Below are positions 28,901 through 41,998 of a stretch of 64,000 nt of DNA, one piece after another. The stretch is from Lichenostomus cassidix (taxonomy: Eukaryota > Chordata > Aves > Passeriformes > Meliphagidae), in the NCBI GenBank assembly GCA_008360975.2, contig CM039198.1, positions 10,002,547-10,066,546 of the forward strand, given 5' to 3'. The position numbers were made by a program, and so were the translations under genes. The notes below the pieces were generated by a model, which saw nothing but the letters and a program-made list of their open reading frames with translations, was not told the DNA's origin and searched no databases. Within the stretch, counting starts at the first letter, position 1; every line of letters begins with the position of its first letter.

Positions 28901-31900
28901 TTTACTGTGCTTTGAGTGTAACAGCACAACCTCCATCCATCTTCCAAATATAAGTGATGTACAGCAGGGGCAGGGAGCTGCTGTGCCCAGGGTGCAGGGT
29001 GGGGAGAACTGGGCTGCAGAGAGAAGTGGTGTGAGACAGAGCAGGGACAAAGCCCCTGAGACACCATGAGAGGCCCTCAGGACAGGACAAAGCCCCTGAG
29101 ACACAACCACTGAGACGTGTTGTCACTCTACATGGCTGGAAATGAAGATGGGTTTATGTTTGGGCCAAAAAGAGTTTCTCAGGTAGTGAATTGGGGTTGC
29201 CAGTTGCACTTCTCTGTCCTTTTAGAAGTGCCAGAGTGCTCACTGGCTTGTGAAAATCCTCACTGTTTTAGTGAGGTGTGTTTGTGGGGAGATGCAGATG
29301 CTGCTCCCAGCACCCAGCTGTCAGGGTTCCCCTGCAAAGGTTAATTTAATGGCAGCAGTGTGCCATTCCTTCCCTAGGCTGGCGTCACCTTAGTCGTTCC
29401 CAGCTCTCCCAGGAGGTGGCAGTGGGGTGGTGGCAGGGCTGGGGACACTGACGTGGTTGCTGTGCCCCCAGGCCTGCCTGGTGCCCACGGCCGAGACGGT
29501 TCGAGTGAGGTTCCTGGTGGCCAAACTGCTGCAGCGCCGGCGCCCCGTGATGCTGGTGGGCACTGCTGGCACGGGCAAGTCAGTGCTGCTGGGGGACACG
29601 CTCTGCTCCCTGGGCACTGACCTGTACCTGGTGAAGAAGGTGCCCTTTAACTACTACACCACCTCTGCCATGCTGCAAGGTAAGGCACTGGTTGACTGTT
29701 AAGCTGCACCAGGGGAGGTTTAGCTTGGACAACAGGAGGAATTTCTTCACAGAAAGAGTGATTGGGCATTGGAATGAACTGCCCAGAGAGGTGGTGGAGT
29801 CACTGTCCCTGGAGGTGTTTCAGAACAGATTGGATGTGGCACTCAGTGCCATGGTCTGGGTGACAAGGTGCTGTTAGGTCACAGGTTGGACTCAATGCTC
29901 TCAAAGATCTTTTCCAACTTGGTTAGTTCTGTCATTCTGTGTGAAGATTCTGTGACATTCCTGGGGCACCCATTGGGGTTTGGCGCTGGATGTGCACTGG
30001 GAAGCTCAAGGAAAGACCCGTGGGTGAGCTGGCTGTGCCATTTGTGGGCAAACCTACAGTCCCACAGTGGAACTCTGCTCAGCAGCACCCTGCTTTTGTG
30101 GAGATGACATTTTCCAAGCTGAGAATTTGCATTCTCAACCCCACCACTCTGTGTTCAGGGCTGTGCCAAAGCCCAAGCTTCAATCTGCTACAGTTTTTAT
30201 GGCTTGTATTTGACTTGAAGTGTGTCTTTAATATGCTGGAATTTAAGCCTGTGCTGAATAGATGGATTTCTTGGAGAGGATCCAAACTGTCCTCAGGGTG
30301 CAATGATGGGAATTGCATCCCAATTAGCAGTGAGGATGGTGCTAATGGATATGTGCAGGCTGTAAGCCAGGGCTGCTTCCTGGGGCTGTCCTCTTGTCCT
30401 GCCACAGGCCAGCGTGTCCCATGGAGCAGATCCCACACCCTCCTCCCCAGGAGCACAGAGCTTGCAGGTTTGGGGGGCTCAGATCCCCAAGGAATTTCTG
30501 GCCCCAGGGAAGTCCATAAGAATATTGCTGATGAGGATTTTGGGGATCAGTGAAAAATTAGGTTTGAGACTGAGCTAAGGTCAGTTTTGCTGTGCAATGT
30601 CTTCAGAGATGAAGAAAAGGGAGGAAATTCTTGAAAGATGTCTCATTTTGGAATGGTGTCCAAAGAGAGATAAAATAATTTTACATGTGTTTATTAAGCA
30701 ACAAAGCAACCTGGTTTGTTTTGAGTTGAATAACAACTGTGGGTCACTGTAAAACCAAATCACTTCCTTTACACAGCTTGATTTAAGCTTAATGTCCTGA
30801 AATCACAGAATATTCTGAGTTGGAAGGGACCCACCAGGATCATCAAGTCCAGCTCTTCAGGGTATGGCCCATCCAAAGGAACAAATGCACAACATTGGCT
30901 TTGTCAGCACCATGCTCTGGCCAACAGAGCTCATCTCCTTCTACTTCCCCAGAGAAGCTGTGGCTGCCCCTGGATCCCTGGCAGTGTCCAAGGCCAGGCT
31001 GGACAGGGCTTGGAGCAGCCTGGGATAGTGGAAGGTGTCCCTGCTATGGTGAAGGGGTTGAAATGAGATGATCTTTAAGGTCTTCCAACCCAACCCATTC
31101 CACGATGACCTGTGGAGCACTGGGGAGACCAAGGATTAACCTTCCCTCTTCGGGTTTTTTGTGGCTGGGGACACAATCCCAAGCTGGATTGATGCTGAAG
31201 GCAGGGAGTGTTCCCAGCTTCATCCCTGCTCTGCCAGCCTCCCAACACTGCAAACATTTTCAGAGAGGTTTGGTGGTTTAAAATTGCTCTCTGGGGCTGA
31301 TCTGCTCACAGAGAGGTGACAGCACAGGCCCAGGCCATGCTCAGGGGCCATGTTGTGGGACCACATCCACTCTCTGGGGTAGGCTGGGAGAGTTTCTGGG
31401 CTTGCTGGTGCCTCTGTGCACAGCAAATTATTTGGGCTACTCATCCCTCAAGCAAAAAATGGGTAAAGCCCCCCCCTCCCCTTCTGGCCAGTCTGGCAGC
31501 CATGGGCAGTGTGATGGTTGCAGCCTCTCTTTCTCCCTACCCCCTGGTGTAGGAAATGCCCCTGGGTTGGCAGGGGGCTGAGCTGTGTGTGTGCTCAGCT
31601 GCTGGGGGATCTGTCCTGCTTTCCCCCAGCTGCACAGGTGAGGCTGGGCAGGTGTGGCACAGGTACAGGGTGTCCCTGTCACCCTGAGCTTAGGGCTGAA
31701 CTCTCCCCTTCCTTCCTCTGCAGAGCTGAGCACGTCTTCATCACGGGGAAGTGTGATTTGTACTGCTTGGCATCCTTCCCTACTGCTCATTTTTTAGACT
31801 TAATTTGTCCCTTTTTGTGCAGTTTGTCAGTTGGCTGCTTTTTTTTTTCCCCAGCAGGTGCCTCTTTAGATTTGTAAAATGTGAATCCAAAGCACTTTGG

Positions 31901-34900
31901 GATTTTAATTTTTTATTTGCTTTAGAAGGAGCAAACCTGAAAGCCAGGAATTCTTAGTCAAGGTGCCTGTTGGGATGGATTTTTAAGGTGTAGAGCTGCA
32001 CTCTTCAGGGGAAGCACAGGGATGTGGTTCAAACCATCCTTGTGGTCCTGTGGTTTACATAATTTCATGTGTGTAGGGACTAGAAGGAGCCAGACACTGT
32101 CTGTGCCCAAACCTGGGCAGTTTGGGGATTTTTTTTTGGTGTATTGTGACCAAATCCCACTGCCTGTGGACCCTGGATCTCTGGTGTGCTGCTTCATGCC
32201 CCCTTGGAGCTCTGCTCCTCCATCAGCTGCAGCCCTGTCCTCATTCCACACCTTCCCCTGCACATCTGCCTTGAGCAAATGACAGTAAATACTGTACTTC
32301 TGGGGTTGTGTAACTTCTCCCCCTTGGCCATCAGGGTGAGAGGAGCCCCGTTAGCCAAGTCTGGTGTGTTTGAGAGGCTGACAGGGATGTGTCAGGAGCC
32401 CAGAGCAGGGACCCTTAAGGATTATTGTGGGATAGGCTTTGAATTAAAATGCAACTTCCACAAACGTGTCACTTCATCCCCAGTAATTGCATTTCACTAT
32501 GATGAATCTCCTGCATCCTTGTTTAACCTCGAAAAGGGCTGATTTTATATGTTAATTAAGGCCTAATTAAATTTAAATTAAATGCTTATTTGAAACACTT
32601 AATCTGACTTGCTACCAGAAATTTCAAATATTGTGGTTTTATTGAAGGGGGAGAGAGACTCCACTGAGGAGAAATCTATCATTTTTCTAAGCACAATTCA
32701 TGCCTTTGTGCAGAAGTGTCTACAGCAAGAAAACAGCTGAATTGTTAGTGGGTAACCAGGCTGTCTGCAGGGCACCCAAGCAGGAAACAAATGGGGCTTT
32801 AAAAGATTTGTGGTCTGGAAATAAAAAACCAGAATATAAATTTTCCTTAATAACTTTTGGCCTTGATAAGGAATGGCTGAAGTGTACATTTGCACAAATT
32901 TTTTATCAAAATTCCCAGCCATCCCTAATTGCAAAGAACTGCTCCTTGCCATGCTGCTGCTTACAGGGCTGGTGATAACCCCAAAGTGTGTCAGTGAAAC
33001 AAATTCTGCTCCATCTCCAGGAGAGCTGAGAACACCTAGGAGTGAGGATGGTCTCCAAGAAAGACCCTGGGAGAAAAATCATCCCAGGGTCTAGGCAGAG
33101 GAAAGCTGCTGCTCTTTGCTTTGCCACTTACTGAGGCAGTAAAGGTTGCTCAGGCTGCAGCAAAAGGAATCAATAACCTATAAAACATTTTGTGCAGCAG
33201 TGTGGGGTGATTTGCATTAAATATCATTCCAGCATTGTAAATATTCCCAGTATGCTGGTCTAGAGCAACATATAACCTCAGCCTTCTGCTAAAACAAATG
33301 GGAATTTTCCAGAGCTTCGAAATGAGAGGTTTTGGGACTGTGCTTAAAACTGGGTGGGAATGGGATGGCTCATGTTGGAATTGAGTCTTGTTGGGTTATC
33401 TGGGCGTTTGGGTGATTCTGGGAAGGGGACTGACTGTGCTGGGCTATGGATCAGAATAATCTCAGCCAGGAGGACTGACTTTAAACAAACATGCAGAAAG
33501 GTTGGGAAAGGCTTTATCTTGCATGAAAAGGTTGTGTTTGCTGTGAAAGCTTGTAGCAGAGTTTGCTGCAAATGCAGTTTGCTGTGTTTTGTTTGCAAGG
33601 AGGCATTGAGAACTTTGTGATTTGGGTTCAGTCGGAGCAAAAATCTGCTCAAGGGGCCCTGCAGGGCTCTCAGCCACAGCCTGGGGACAGCCTGGCCTGG
33701 GAATAGCCACTGTCCTGCTGGGGAGCAGTGTGCTGTGCCAAGAGCAGCTCTTCCTTCCTGCAAAGCCATGACCATCCCAGATGGAGCTGGCAGTGCTGGG
33801 GCTCCCTGGGGCAGCAGGAGCTGCTCCCAGCGGGCAGAGGGCTGAGCAGTCATCTCCAGTCACTTCTGCCCACACAGGTGTGCTGGAGAAGCCTCTGGAC
33901 AAGAAGGCTGGCAGGAGCTATGGCCCTCCAGGGACCAAGAGACTCGTGTACTTCATCGATGACCTGAACATGCCTGAGGTGGATGCATACGGGACAGTGC
34001 AGCCCCACACACTGCTCAGGCAGCACCTGGACTATGGCCACTGGTAGGAGGCTGCTGGGGCTGGGCTGAGACCTTTTTGTCCAGCTCTGGTGTTGGGAAT
34101 GGGGTTTGAGATGAAGGCACAGTGCAAATTCCTCTTCCCATCCCCAGTTGCTGGGCTGGAGCTGGCTGGGAGGCTCTGGGTGAAGAGATCATTGTGCACC
34201 CTGGGGTGTCCCCTGTCCCCAGCACACAGTCCTGGCTGAGGGGAGCTTCCCCCTGCCATGCTGAGCATGGAGGGAGGAAGGAATTTGCCTTACCTGGGAT
34301 GAGCTGCCCCTGCTGTGAGCACCTGGTGCTGTTTTCAGTCAGGCAGCAGCAAACAGGCAGAGGTAATTTGTAGGAAAACCAGCAGCAGTGTTTTGGAAGG
34401 AGATTGGAGTGTTGTACACTGCAGCCAGCAGTGCTGTGTGGGACAGAGATACTCACAGCTCTCCCACAGGGAAAACAAGGCAGAGACCCAGAGCCATTCT
34501 CAGTCTCCTCAGCTGTGTGTGCTGGACTTGAACAGAAGCTTCCCAGCCTGGGGACAGTGGGGTGGAAGTAAAAATTCAGGGCTGTGGGTTTTAGGGAGGT
34601 TGGGCATCAAGAGGGCTCTGGGGGTGTATGGGAGCAATGCTACGTGGTGGGGACACCATGTGCCACCTGTCCCCTCCCAGGCAGCTCCAGGCTCCCTGCC
34701 CTGCTCTCAGCAACACCCTTGGTGCTCCTGCTCAGCCTGGTGGGTGCAGCTCAGGCCAGGGTGCAGCTCAGCCCAGAGGAGGGAGAGTGGCACAGCTCCT
34801 GTTCCCTCAGGCTGCCTCATTCCCAGCAGTGACCCAGGGGCTCTGCTGCATTCTGGCACTGCCAGCAGCCCCCATCCTTCCCTGCAGCATCCTCCCTGTC

Positions 34901-37900
34901 CCCTCCCCAGGCTGGCCCAAACCAGTCACTCCTCTGATTTCCACAATTTCCATGCCAGTGTGGGGTCTGACCTGAATGTTTTGGTCAGAACTTGTTACCA
35001 GCTGATGGAAATGTCAGCTACAGGATTTCCCCAGGAGCACAACCCTGTGTGCTGGGCCTTGTGCAGATGTGCAGCAGCCTGGACCCTGCCCTGGAGATGG
35101 GCAGAACGTGACCCCCTGAAGCCAAAGGGTCCTGGTGGTCCACAGATACACTCAAAGGACAGCAGCAGTGGCTGTCCCAGCTGTGGTCACCATCTGTGGC
35201 TTTTGCTGTGCCCCAAGGTACGACAGGACCAGGCTGTCCCTGAAGGAGATCAGCAATGTGCAGTATGTGTCCTGCATGAACCCAACTGCGGGGAGCTTCA
35301 CCATCAACCCTCGGCTCCAGGTAAAGCCCTGCACCATAGCAGGCACAGCTCTGCCTTTATTTTGGGGTGGATTGCTCAGGCACAAGGCTCCAAGAGAACC
35401 TGGGGCAGATCCTGCTGTCATTCAATCAGTAGGAACAGCATGGATCTGTGAAGTGACTGTGATTTCTGATGGAGAGGCAGAAGACTTGCTGCCTTTCTCC
35501 CTTCTTTGTGTTTCCTCTCATTTTGCTGCTCAGCAGGAGGAAGAAGTCACAAGTTCCCAGCCAGCTGGACTCTCAGGAAAACCTGTGGTTCAGACAGGCA
35601 GATTTTACTTTCCTTCAACTGCTATTTACTGCTGGATCATAGCTGATTAAAGTCTTTTGGTGGTCAGGCATTGGAACTGGCTGCCCAGGGACTCACTGTC
35701 TCTGGAAGTGTTCAAAAACAAGTGGATGTGGCACTTCACAGTACAGTTTAGTTGACCAAATCCGATGTGGTCAAAGGTTGGGCTTGATGATTTTGGAGGT
35801 CTTCTCCAACCTTAGCCATTCTATGATCTCTTTCTCTGCAAGCTCTGAATCAATAAAGGATCTTCTGGGAGGTGGCACTTCCAGGAGCTGCTCCTGCCAG
35901 AGACAGGACTTGGCTTCATCAGGGTCAGTGGGACCCTCAGACCTTACAGCTCCTCAATGGACTGAGCTTCCCTTGTGAAATGCCATTGAAAATCCCTTGT
36001 TCAGCCAGCAAAAGGAGTCACCTCTTCACTGTCTTCTGCTGGGAAACTGGAAAGGGGAGATGGTTCTGGTGGACTGCAAGTCATGGGATCATAGAGCATC
36101 CCAGGTGGGAAGGGACCTTGAAAGATCATCTGGGCCAACCTTTCCTGGGAAGGTTCTGGTTGCTGTCTGAACCAGAAGCTCTCCTGAGAGTCCAGCTGGC
36201 TGGGAACTTGTGATTCCTCCTTCCTCCTGCTGAGCAGCAAAATGAGAGGAAACACAAAGAAGGGAGAAAAGCAGCAAGTCTTCTGCCTCTCCCTTGGGAA
36301 TTACAGTCACTTCACAGATCCATGCTGTTTCTACTGTGCTCTGTTCAACCACAGCAAATCCCCAAAAAGCATTGACCTGGGATGTGGTTGCCCATCTCTC
36401 TGACCCTCCCATGTCTCACTTTCTCTTCCTCAGCGTCACTTCTGTGTCTTCGCTCTCTCCAACCCTGATCAGGATGCCTTGTCCAGGATCTACAGCACCA
36501 TTTTAGTGCAGCACCTGGCAAGTGGGAATTTCCCTGAGGCTGTGCAGAAATCAGCCCAGCAGCTCATTGCCCTTGCCCTGGGGCTGCATCGGAAGGTGGC
36601 TGCCACTTTCCTGCCGACAGCTGTCAAGTTCCACTACGTTTTCAACCTGAGAGACTTCTCCAATATCTTCCAAGTAAGTGCAGCTCCTGTGCTGTGGCAC
36701 TTGCAGTTTGTCCTGATGTCACAGGCAGCTGAGGACCTGTGTCCCTCTGGCCCCTGGTGAGTAAAACAGTGTCCTACCCGCTAATGACACAGCATGTGTG
36801 TCCCATGAGCCCAGGGGGTGACCTTGGGCCATTCCCCAACTCCTGATTGGTTTTGAACGGATTCCAGAGCCATCAGCCATGACTTAGGGGAAGATCAGTT
36901 AAAATCTTATTTATTTACTTTCCAGCCTCCTCTGGCCAGTGGGGAGAGATGCACAGGTCCAGAAGGAGGTGCAGATTTTGAGGGATTTGAAGTGTCCTCT
37001 GGCTGGAAGAGGACCAGCTGGAGGGAGCTTTGGGCTCCTGACCCCAGCCCTTCATGCAGTGGCTGTTGTGAGTGGGATGGAGCTGGGCTTGTCTTGGTGA
37101 GCCCTACCCCACCCATGTGAGTGTGGAATCAATGGCACCACCCCACCCCACCCCACAGGGAAGCTCTTACTGCATGGGGCAGGAGGTGGATGCTCTGTGG
37201 GCTGCTGGCCCTGAGGAGAGCAGTCAGTGGTTGAGCTGCTGTGCCAGAGCCAGGACAGCTGGGTGGCCTGTACCAGCATGTCCTCTCAGGTGCTCAGCTT
37301 TGTGCATGCAGGATGGCATTGAAAGAGCTAATAAATCAATCAAAACCAGCTTTGATTTTATCACTGGAACTGAATTACCAGCCACTGTACCAAAGGGAAG
37401 TTGTTCAGCTTCAGAAATGTTTTCTTCCATTGTTGGTGAGATTTTGTTGTTCTGTTTTCCCAGCAGTCTCACACTTTAAGCAGTAACACCAACTGCTTCA
37501 AAGAGCCTTTCAGAGTTTCAGGCTGGTTAATAAAATTTGATAAATTTCTCAGCAGCCAAACTGAGGATCAACACCATAACCTGTTCTAAACCCCCAGCTG
37601 GTAATTTGTCACTGTCCTTGTTACCATCTGTTATACAAAGTAGGTACATGGAAGTTCAGTGCCTTGTGTCTGCCCATCAGACAAGAGCTGAAGGAATGAC
37701 AGGACAGGGAAATCCAGGAACAGGACCTTGAGCAAGTTAATAACTCCATTGTGTCAGGAAGGAATCAGGCCTGTCACTTGTGCTCAGCTGAACATCCCAG
37801 CTCTGATGTGAGATGTGGGTCATGTTAAATCCTGCCTTCCAGTTAATCTGGGCTTTAAGAGGCACAGGCAGAGAACAGAAGCATTTCAATGGGAAGCTTT

Positions 37901-40900
37901 AAATTGAACTGCTGGATGTGCCAAGGCTGGGGGTATTAGAAAACATCCTGCCAGATCCTGATGCTGAGCCAGAGGGCAGGACCAGTGACAAGAATGCTCC
38001 TCATTCTCCATCCCAGGGATTCTCCATCCTCTTTTTCTCTTTGTTTCTTTCTAATGTTGGCCCCACACCCTTCCCAGATGCAGTCACCCAAGGCCATGTG
38101 TCCCTCATGCTTCCCAGCCAGAGATGCCACTGCTCCCCCTGGAAGCTCAGCCTCCCCAGGAGGATGCTGCTGCTCCTCAGGGATGCAGCTGGCTGTTGGT
38201 GGAGGAGCCTGGTTGCTCTAGGGTGAGGAGGATGGGTTTGCAGGGTAAGAACAGGGGGGATGTTCAGTGAATAAGTGATTTCAGGTCTGTGAGGTGGGGA
38301 TTTCCTTCCCCCCATGTGTGCTTGCATCAAAAACACAACAGCTTTTGGGCTGTGGGGGTCTTTAGACTCAGTTCCTTTATTTAGAGAGATTGAGTGATTT
38401 TGAATTTTATTTTAACCAGTTTGGGATCTGATGTGTTTCTCCTTCCTCTCTTTTAGTTGTCAGCTTTCCTTACCAATTTTTTTTCTGGAATAAATAAAAT
38501 AATTTGACAGCTGTAATGACAGATGTGAAACCCAAACAATCTGAGCCATGGACCAGTGAGCTGAGAGGGCCTGCTTTACATTGCTTTCAATGCATTTAAT
38601 AGTTAATGTATAAATAATTAGATGTTAGGAATAAAAGCTGTCTGTTTAATTCATACCATTGAAAACCCTGTGAGCTCTTGATAGGCTTAGTATAGGCGAC
38701 ACATCTTTGAAATATAATTCTTTTATGCATTTTAATAGAGTTCATGGTAAACATACTGTGCTAAGCAGACAGCAACTGATATTTCCTGCAGGCAGAATGC
38801 ACCTAATTAAAATTAATTGATTTTAAAAAATCTCCACCACTAACATTTCCAAACTATTTTTCCCTCTTGACAAAGCACCCATGGCATGGGGTGGGGATGG
38901 AAAAGCTGCACATCTGCTGCCTGGCTCTGCAGAGTCCCACCTGCTGAGAGCAGGATCTCCAGCCTGGCCAGGGGAGGCTGGATGGGATCAAAATGGGTAT
39001 AAGGAGTATAAACCTTCAAAAGAATGTGGGAAAGAGGTATTCCCAGGGGTGTGGCCAGCAGATTGAGGGAGGTGATTCTACCCCTTTACTCTGCTTTGTC
39101 AGACCCCAGCTGGAGCTCTTGTTCAGCTCAGAGGTCCCAGCACAAGGACATGGAGCTGCTGGAGTGAGTCCAGAGGGGACAGCAAGACGACCAGAGGGAT
39201 GGGACAGCTCTGCTGTGAAGAAAGGCTGGGAGAAAGGGGGTTGTTAAGTCTGAGGATTGCTCTGGGGTGACCTCACTGTGGCCTTTCCGTGCCTGAAGGG
39301 CTCCAAGAGAGCCGGAGAGGGACTTTGGAGAAGGGATGGAGTAACAGGACAAGGGGGAATGGCTTCCCACTGCCAGACAGTAGGTTTAGATGGGATATCA
39401 GGATGAAATCCTTCCCTGTGAGGGTGGGCAGGCCCTGGCCCAGGGTGCCCAGAGAAGCTGTGGCTGCCCCTGGATCCCTGCCAGTGTCCAAGGCCAGGTT
39501 GGACATTGGGGCTTGGAGCAGCCTGGGACAGTGGGATGTGTCCCTGCCATGGCAGGGGGTGAGATGGGATGGGATGATTTTTAAGATCCCTTCCCACCCA
39601 AAGCAGTCTGGGTTGAGAAGCAGCCTTGGGAGTTTTGGGTGAACAATTCCATGGTCCCTGGGGCAGTTTGCTGTGGGTTTGCTCAGAAGCTCAGCTGCAG
39701 GTTGCTCTAAGGGGGACTCAGCACGGTGGGTGCTGCCGTGAGGTCCCTCAGGGTTTCCTGACTGTCTTTGCTCTCCACAGGGCCTTCTGTTCTCTACCCC
39801 TGAATGTCTGAAGCAGCCCCAGGACCTCGTGAAGCTCTACCTGCATGAGTCCAACCGGGTGTACCGGGATAAGTTGGTTGAAGAAATGGATTATGAAACT
39901 TTTGACAAAATCCAGCGGGAGATGGTGAAGAAGTGCTATGAGGTAAGTGTTGGGGTCTGCTGAGGTCTAGTTCTGATGACAACAGAATAGAATGGGTTTA
40001 TTGGAAGGGAAGTCAATGATTTTCCTTCCCTACTCCTTCTCTCTTCTAACTCTTTCCCATTTTCCAACATGCAGGTGCAACTATAGGGACAATAAAAAGG
40101 CTGGAACACCGTAGTTCCCTTGGAAGGGAGCTCAGAGCTGCAGTGGGTTTTCCCATACTTGTTCTACACTATTTTTTTCTCTTTTACAGGACATTGAGGA
40201 CACTTTAGAGCAGGCCAAGCGCATGAATGTTTATTGCCATTTTGCCAAAGGCCCTGGGGAACCTGGCTACAGGCCAGTTCCAACCTGGGAGGAGCTGAAC
40301 CAGATCCTCATGGAAGCCTTGGACAACTACAATGAAGTCAATGCTGCCATGAACCTGGTGCTGTTTGAGGATGCCATGTGTCATGTGTAAGGGCATTTTC
40401 TGCCTTTGTGCTCTCATCATTTGTCTGTGCAGATTGTTTTGTGGAGTTTCCTGGAGGATGTGGGAAGGTGGATCCATGGGCTGAGGCCAATAATCTGTGG
40501 TTCAGCAGGGCCAAGTGCCAGGTCCTGCAGTTGGGGTACCACAACCCCATGAAATGCCACAATCTGGAAAGCATCTTCTGGAAGAGGCCCTGAGGGAGCT
40601 GGTGACAGCACTGGGGTGGCAGCAGGGCCAGGGCAGTGTCTGTCCCCTGTGCTGGCACTGCTGGGGCACCTCCAGTGCTGGGGCAGCTCTGGGACCCTCA
40701 GGACAAGAGGGACATGGAGGGGCTGGAGATGTCCAGGGAAGGGAACAGAGCTGGGAAGGGGCTGGAGCACCAGGAGAGGCTGAGGGAACTGGGAAAGGAG
40801 CTCAGCCTGGAGCAAAGGAGGCTCAGGGGGACCTTGTGGCTCTGCACAACTGCTGACAGGAGGGGACAGCCAGGGGGTCAGGCTGTGCTTCAGGGAACAG

Positions 40901-41964
40901 GGACAGGTGGAGAGGGAGTGGTCCTAAGTTGCAGCAAGGTTTAGATTCGATATTAGGGAATATTTCTTCACTGAAAGGGCTGCCCAGCCTTGGTACAGCT
41001 GCCCAGGGCAGTGGTGGAGTCCCCATCCCTGGAAATGTTCAAAAACCACATAGCTAGGACACCTGAGGATGTGGTTTAGTGGTGAACATGGTGGACAGTT
41101 GGACCTGATGATCTTTCCCAGCCCTAAGGATTCCATGACTCTGTGAGAATCACAGCTGTGCAGCTGCAGGAGAACTAAAGCTTCACCTGCCCTTTGTGTC
41201 CAACACAAAGCCTGCACTGCTCCAAACTGGTGTTTGGAGGGAATGTCCAAAACTCTGGGGCTTCCAGCCAGAGGCTCTGCATGCTGGTGTTTTTTTGGTC
41301 TGGTTTCTGTCATGAAATCTTTGGCCCTTGGTGCTCTGCATATGGCACAGACATTTATCAGGTGTGACAACATACAGGCACTTTGTTGTCTTCCCTTGAC
41401 AGCTGGCAACAGAACTGGTTGTTCTGGGGTTTCCCTAAATGCTGACAGCTGGTTTAGAGCCACATTTACACAGCCCCTGACTGGGATTATGCTCTGTATA
41501 AAGTAAGATTATGTGCATTCAGGCTACTACTTTTAAAGGATGGAGGCACTTAAACTGCTTTGATCCTCTGGAAAACCTGCTTGCATGTGGATGCCTGGAG
41601 GTGCAGATGGATTGCTGTTGGAAATTGGACATGAGGGACTATATGAAGATAAGCTTCTCCCTGATCATTATGATCATTATGTTTACATGCCTTGGGGAGA
41701 CCTCCAGCTTTCCCACACAGCCTGGGGGAATCCCAGCAGAGAGAGTCACTGCTGGGTGCTGAGATGCACAGCTGGCCTCAGATGGCTTCAGGAGATGGAC
41801 CTACCCTGGCAGTCAGAGCTTTAACTGATTTTGTATGGAAGTGTTTTCCCAAGAGATGCAGATTTAGGACTCTGAGCTGGAAGGAAGCCACTGATCTGCT
41901 GCACATCAGGGTGGGTGCTTTCAATTCTCACTCTGGCAGCCTAATTTTTTATATATATATATAT

Positions 41965-41998
<34 letters not shown>

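Noticed and set aside
34315..35451. Long + strand open frame (378 codons) across intron 21 and exon 22
   Set aside because: It overlaps exon 22 in a different frame, has no recognisable domain, and is explained by GC-rich, stop-poor intron sequence.
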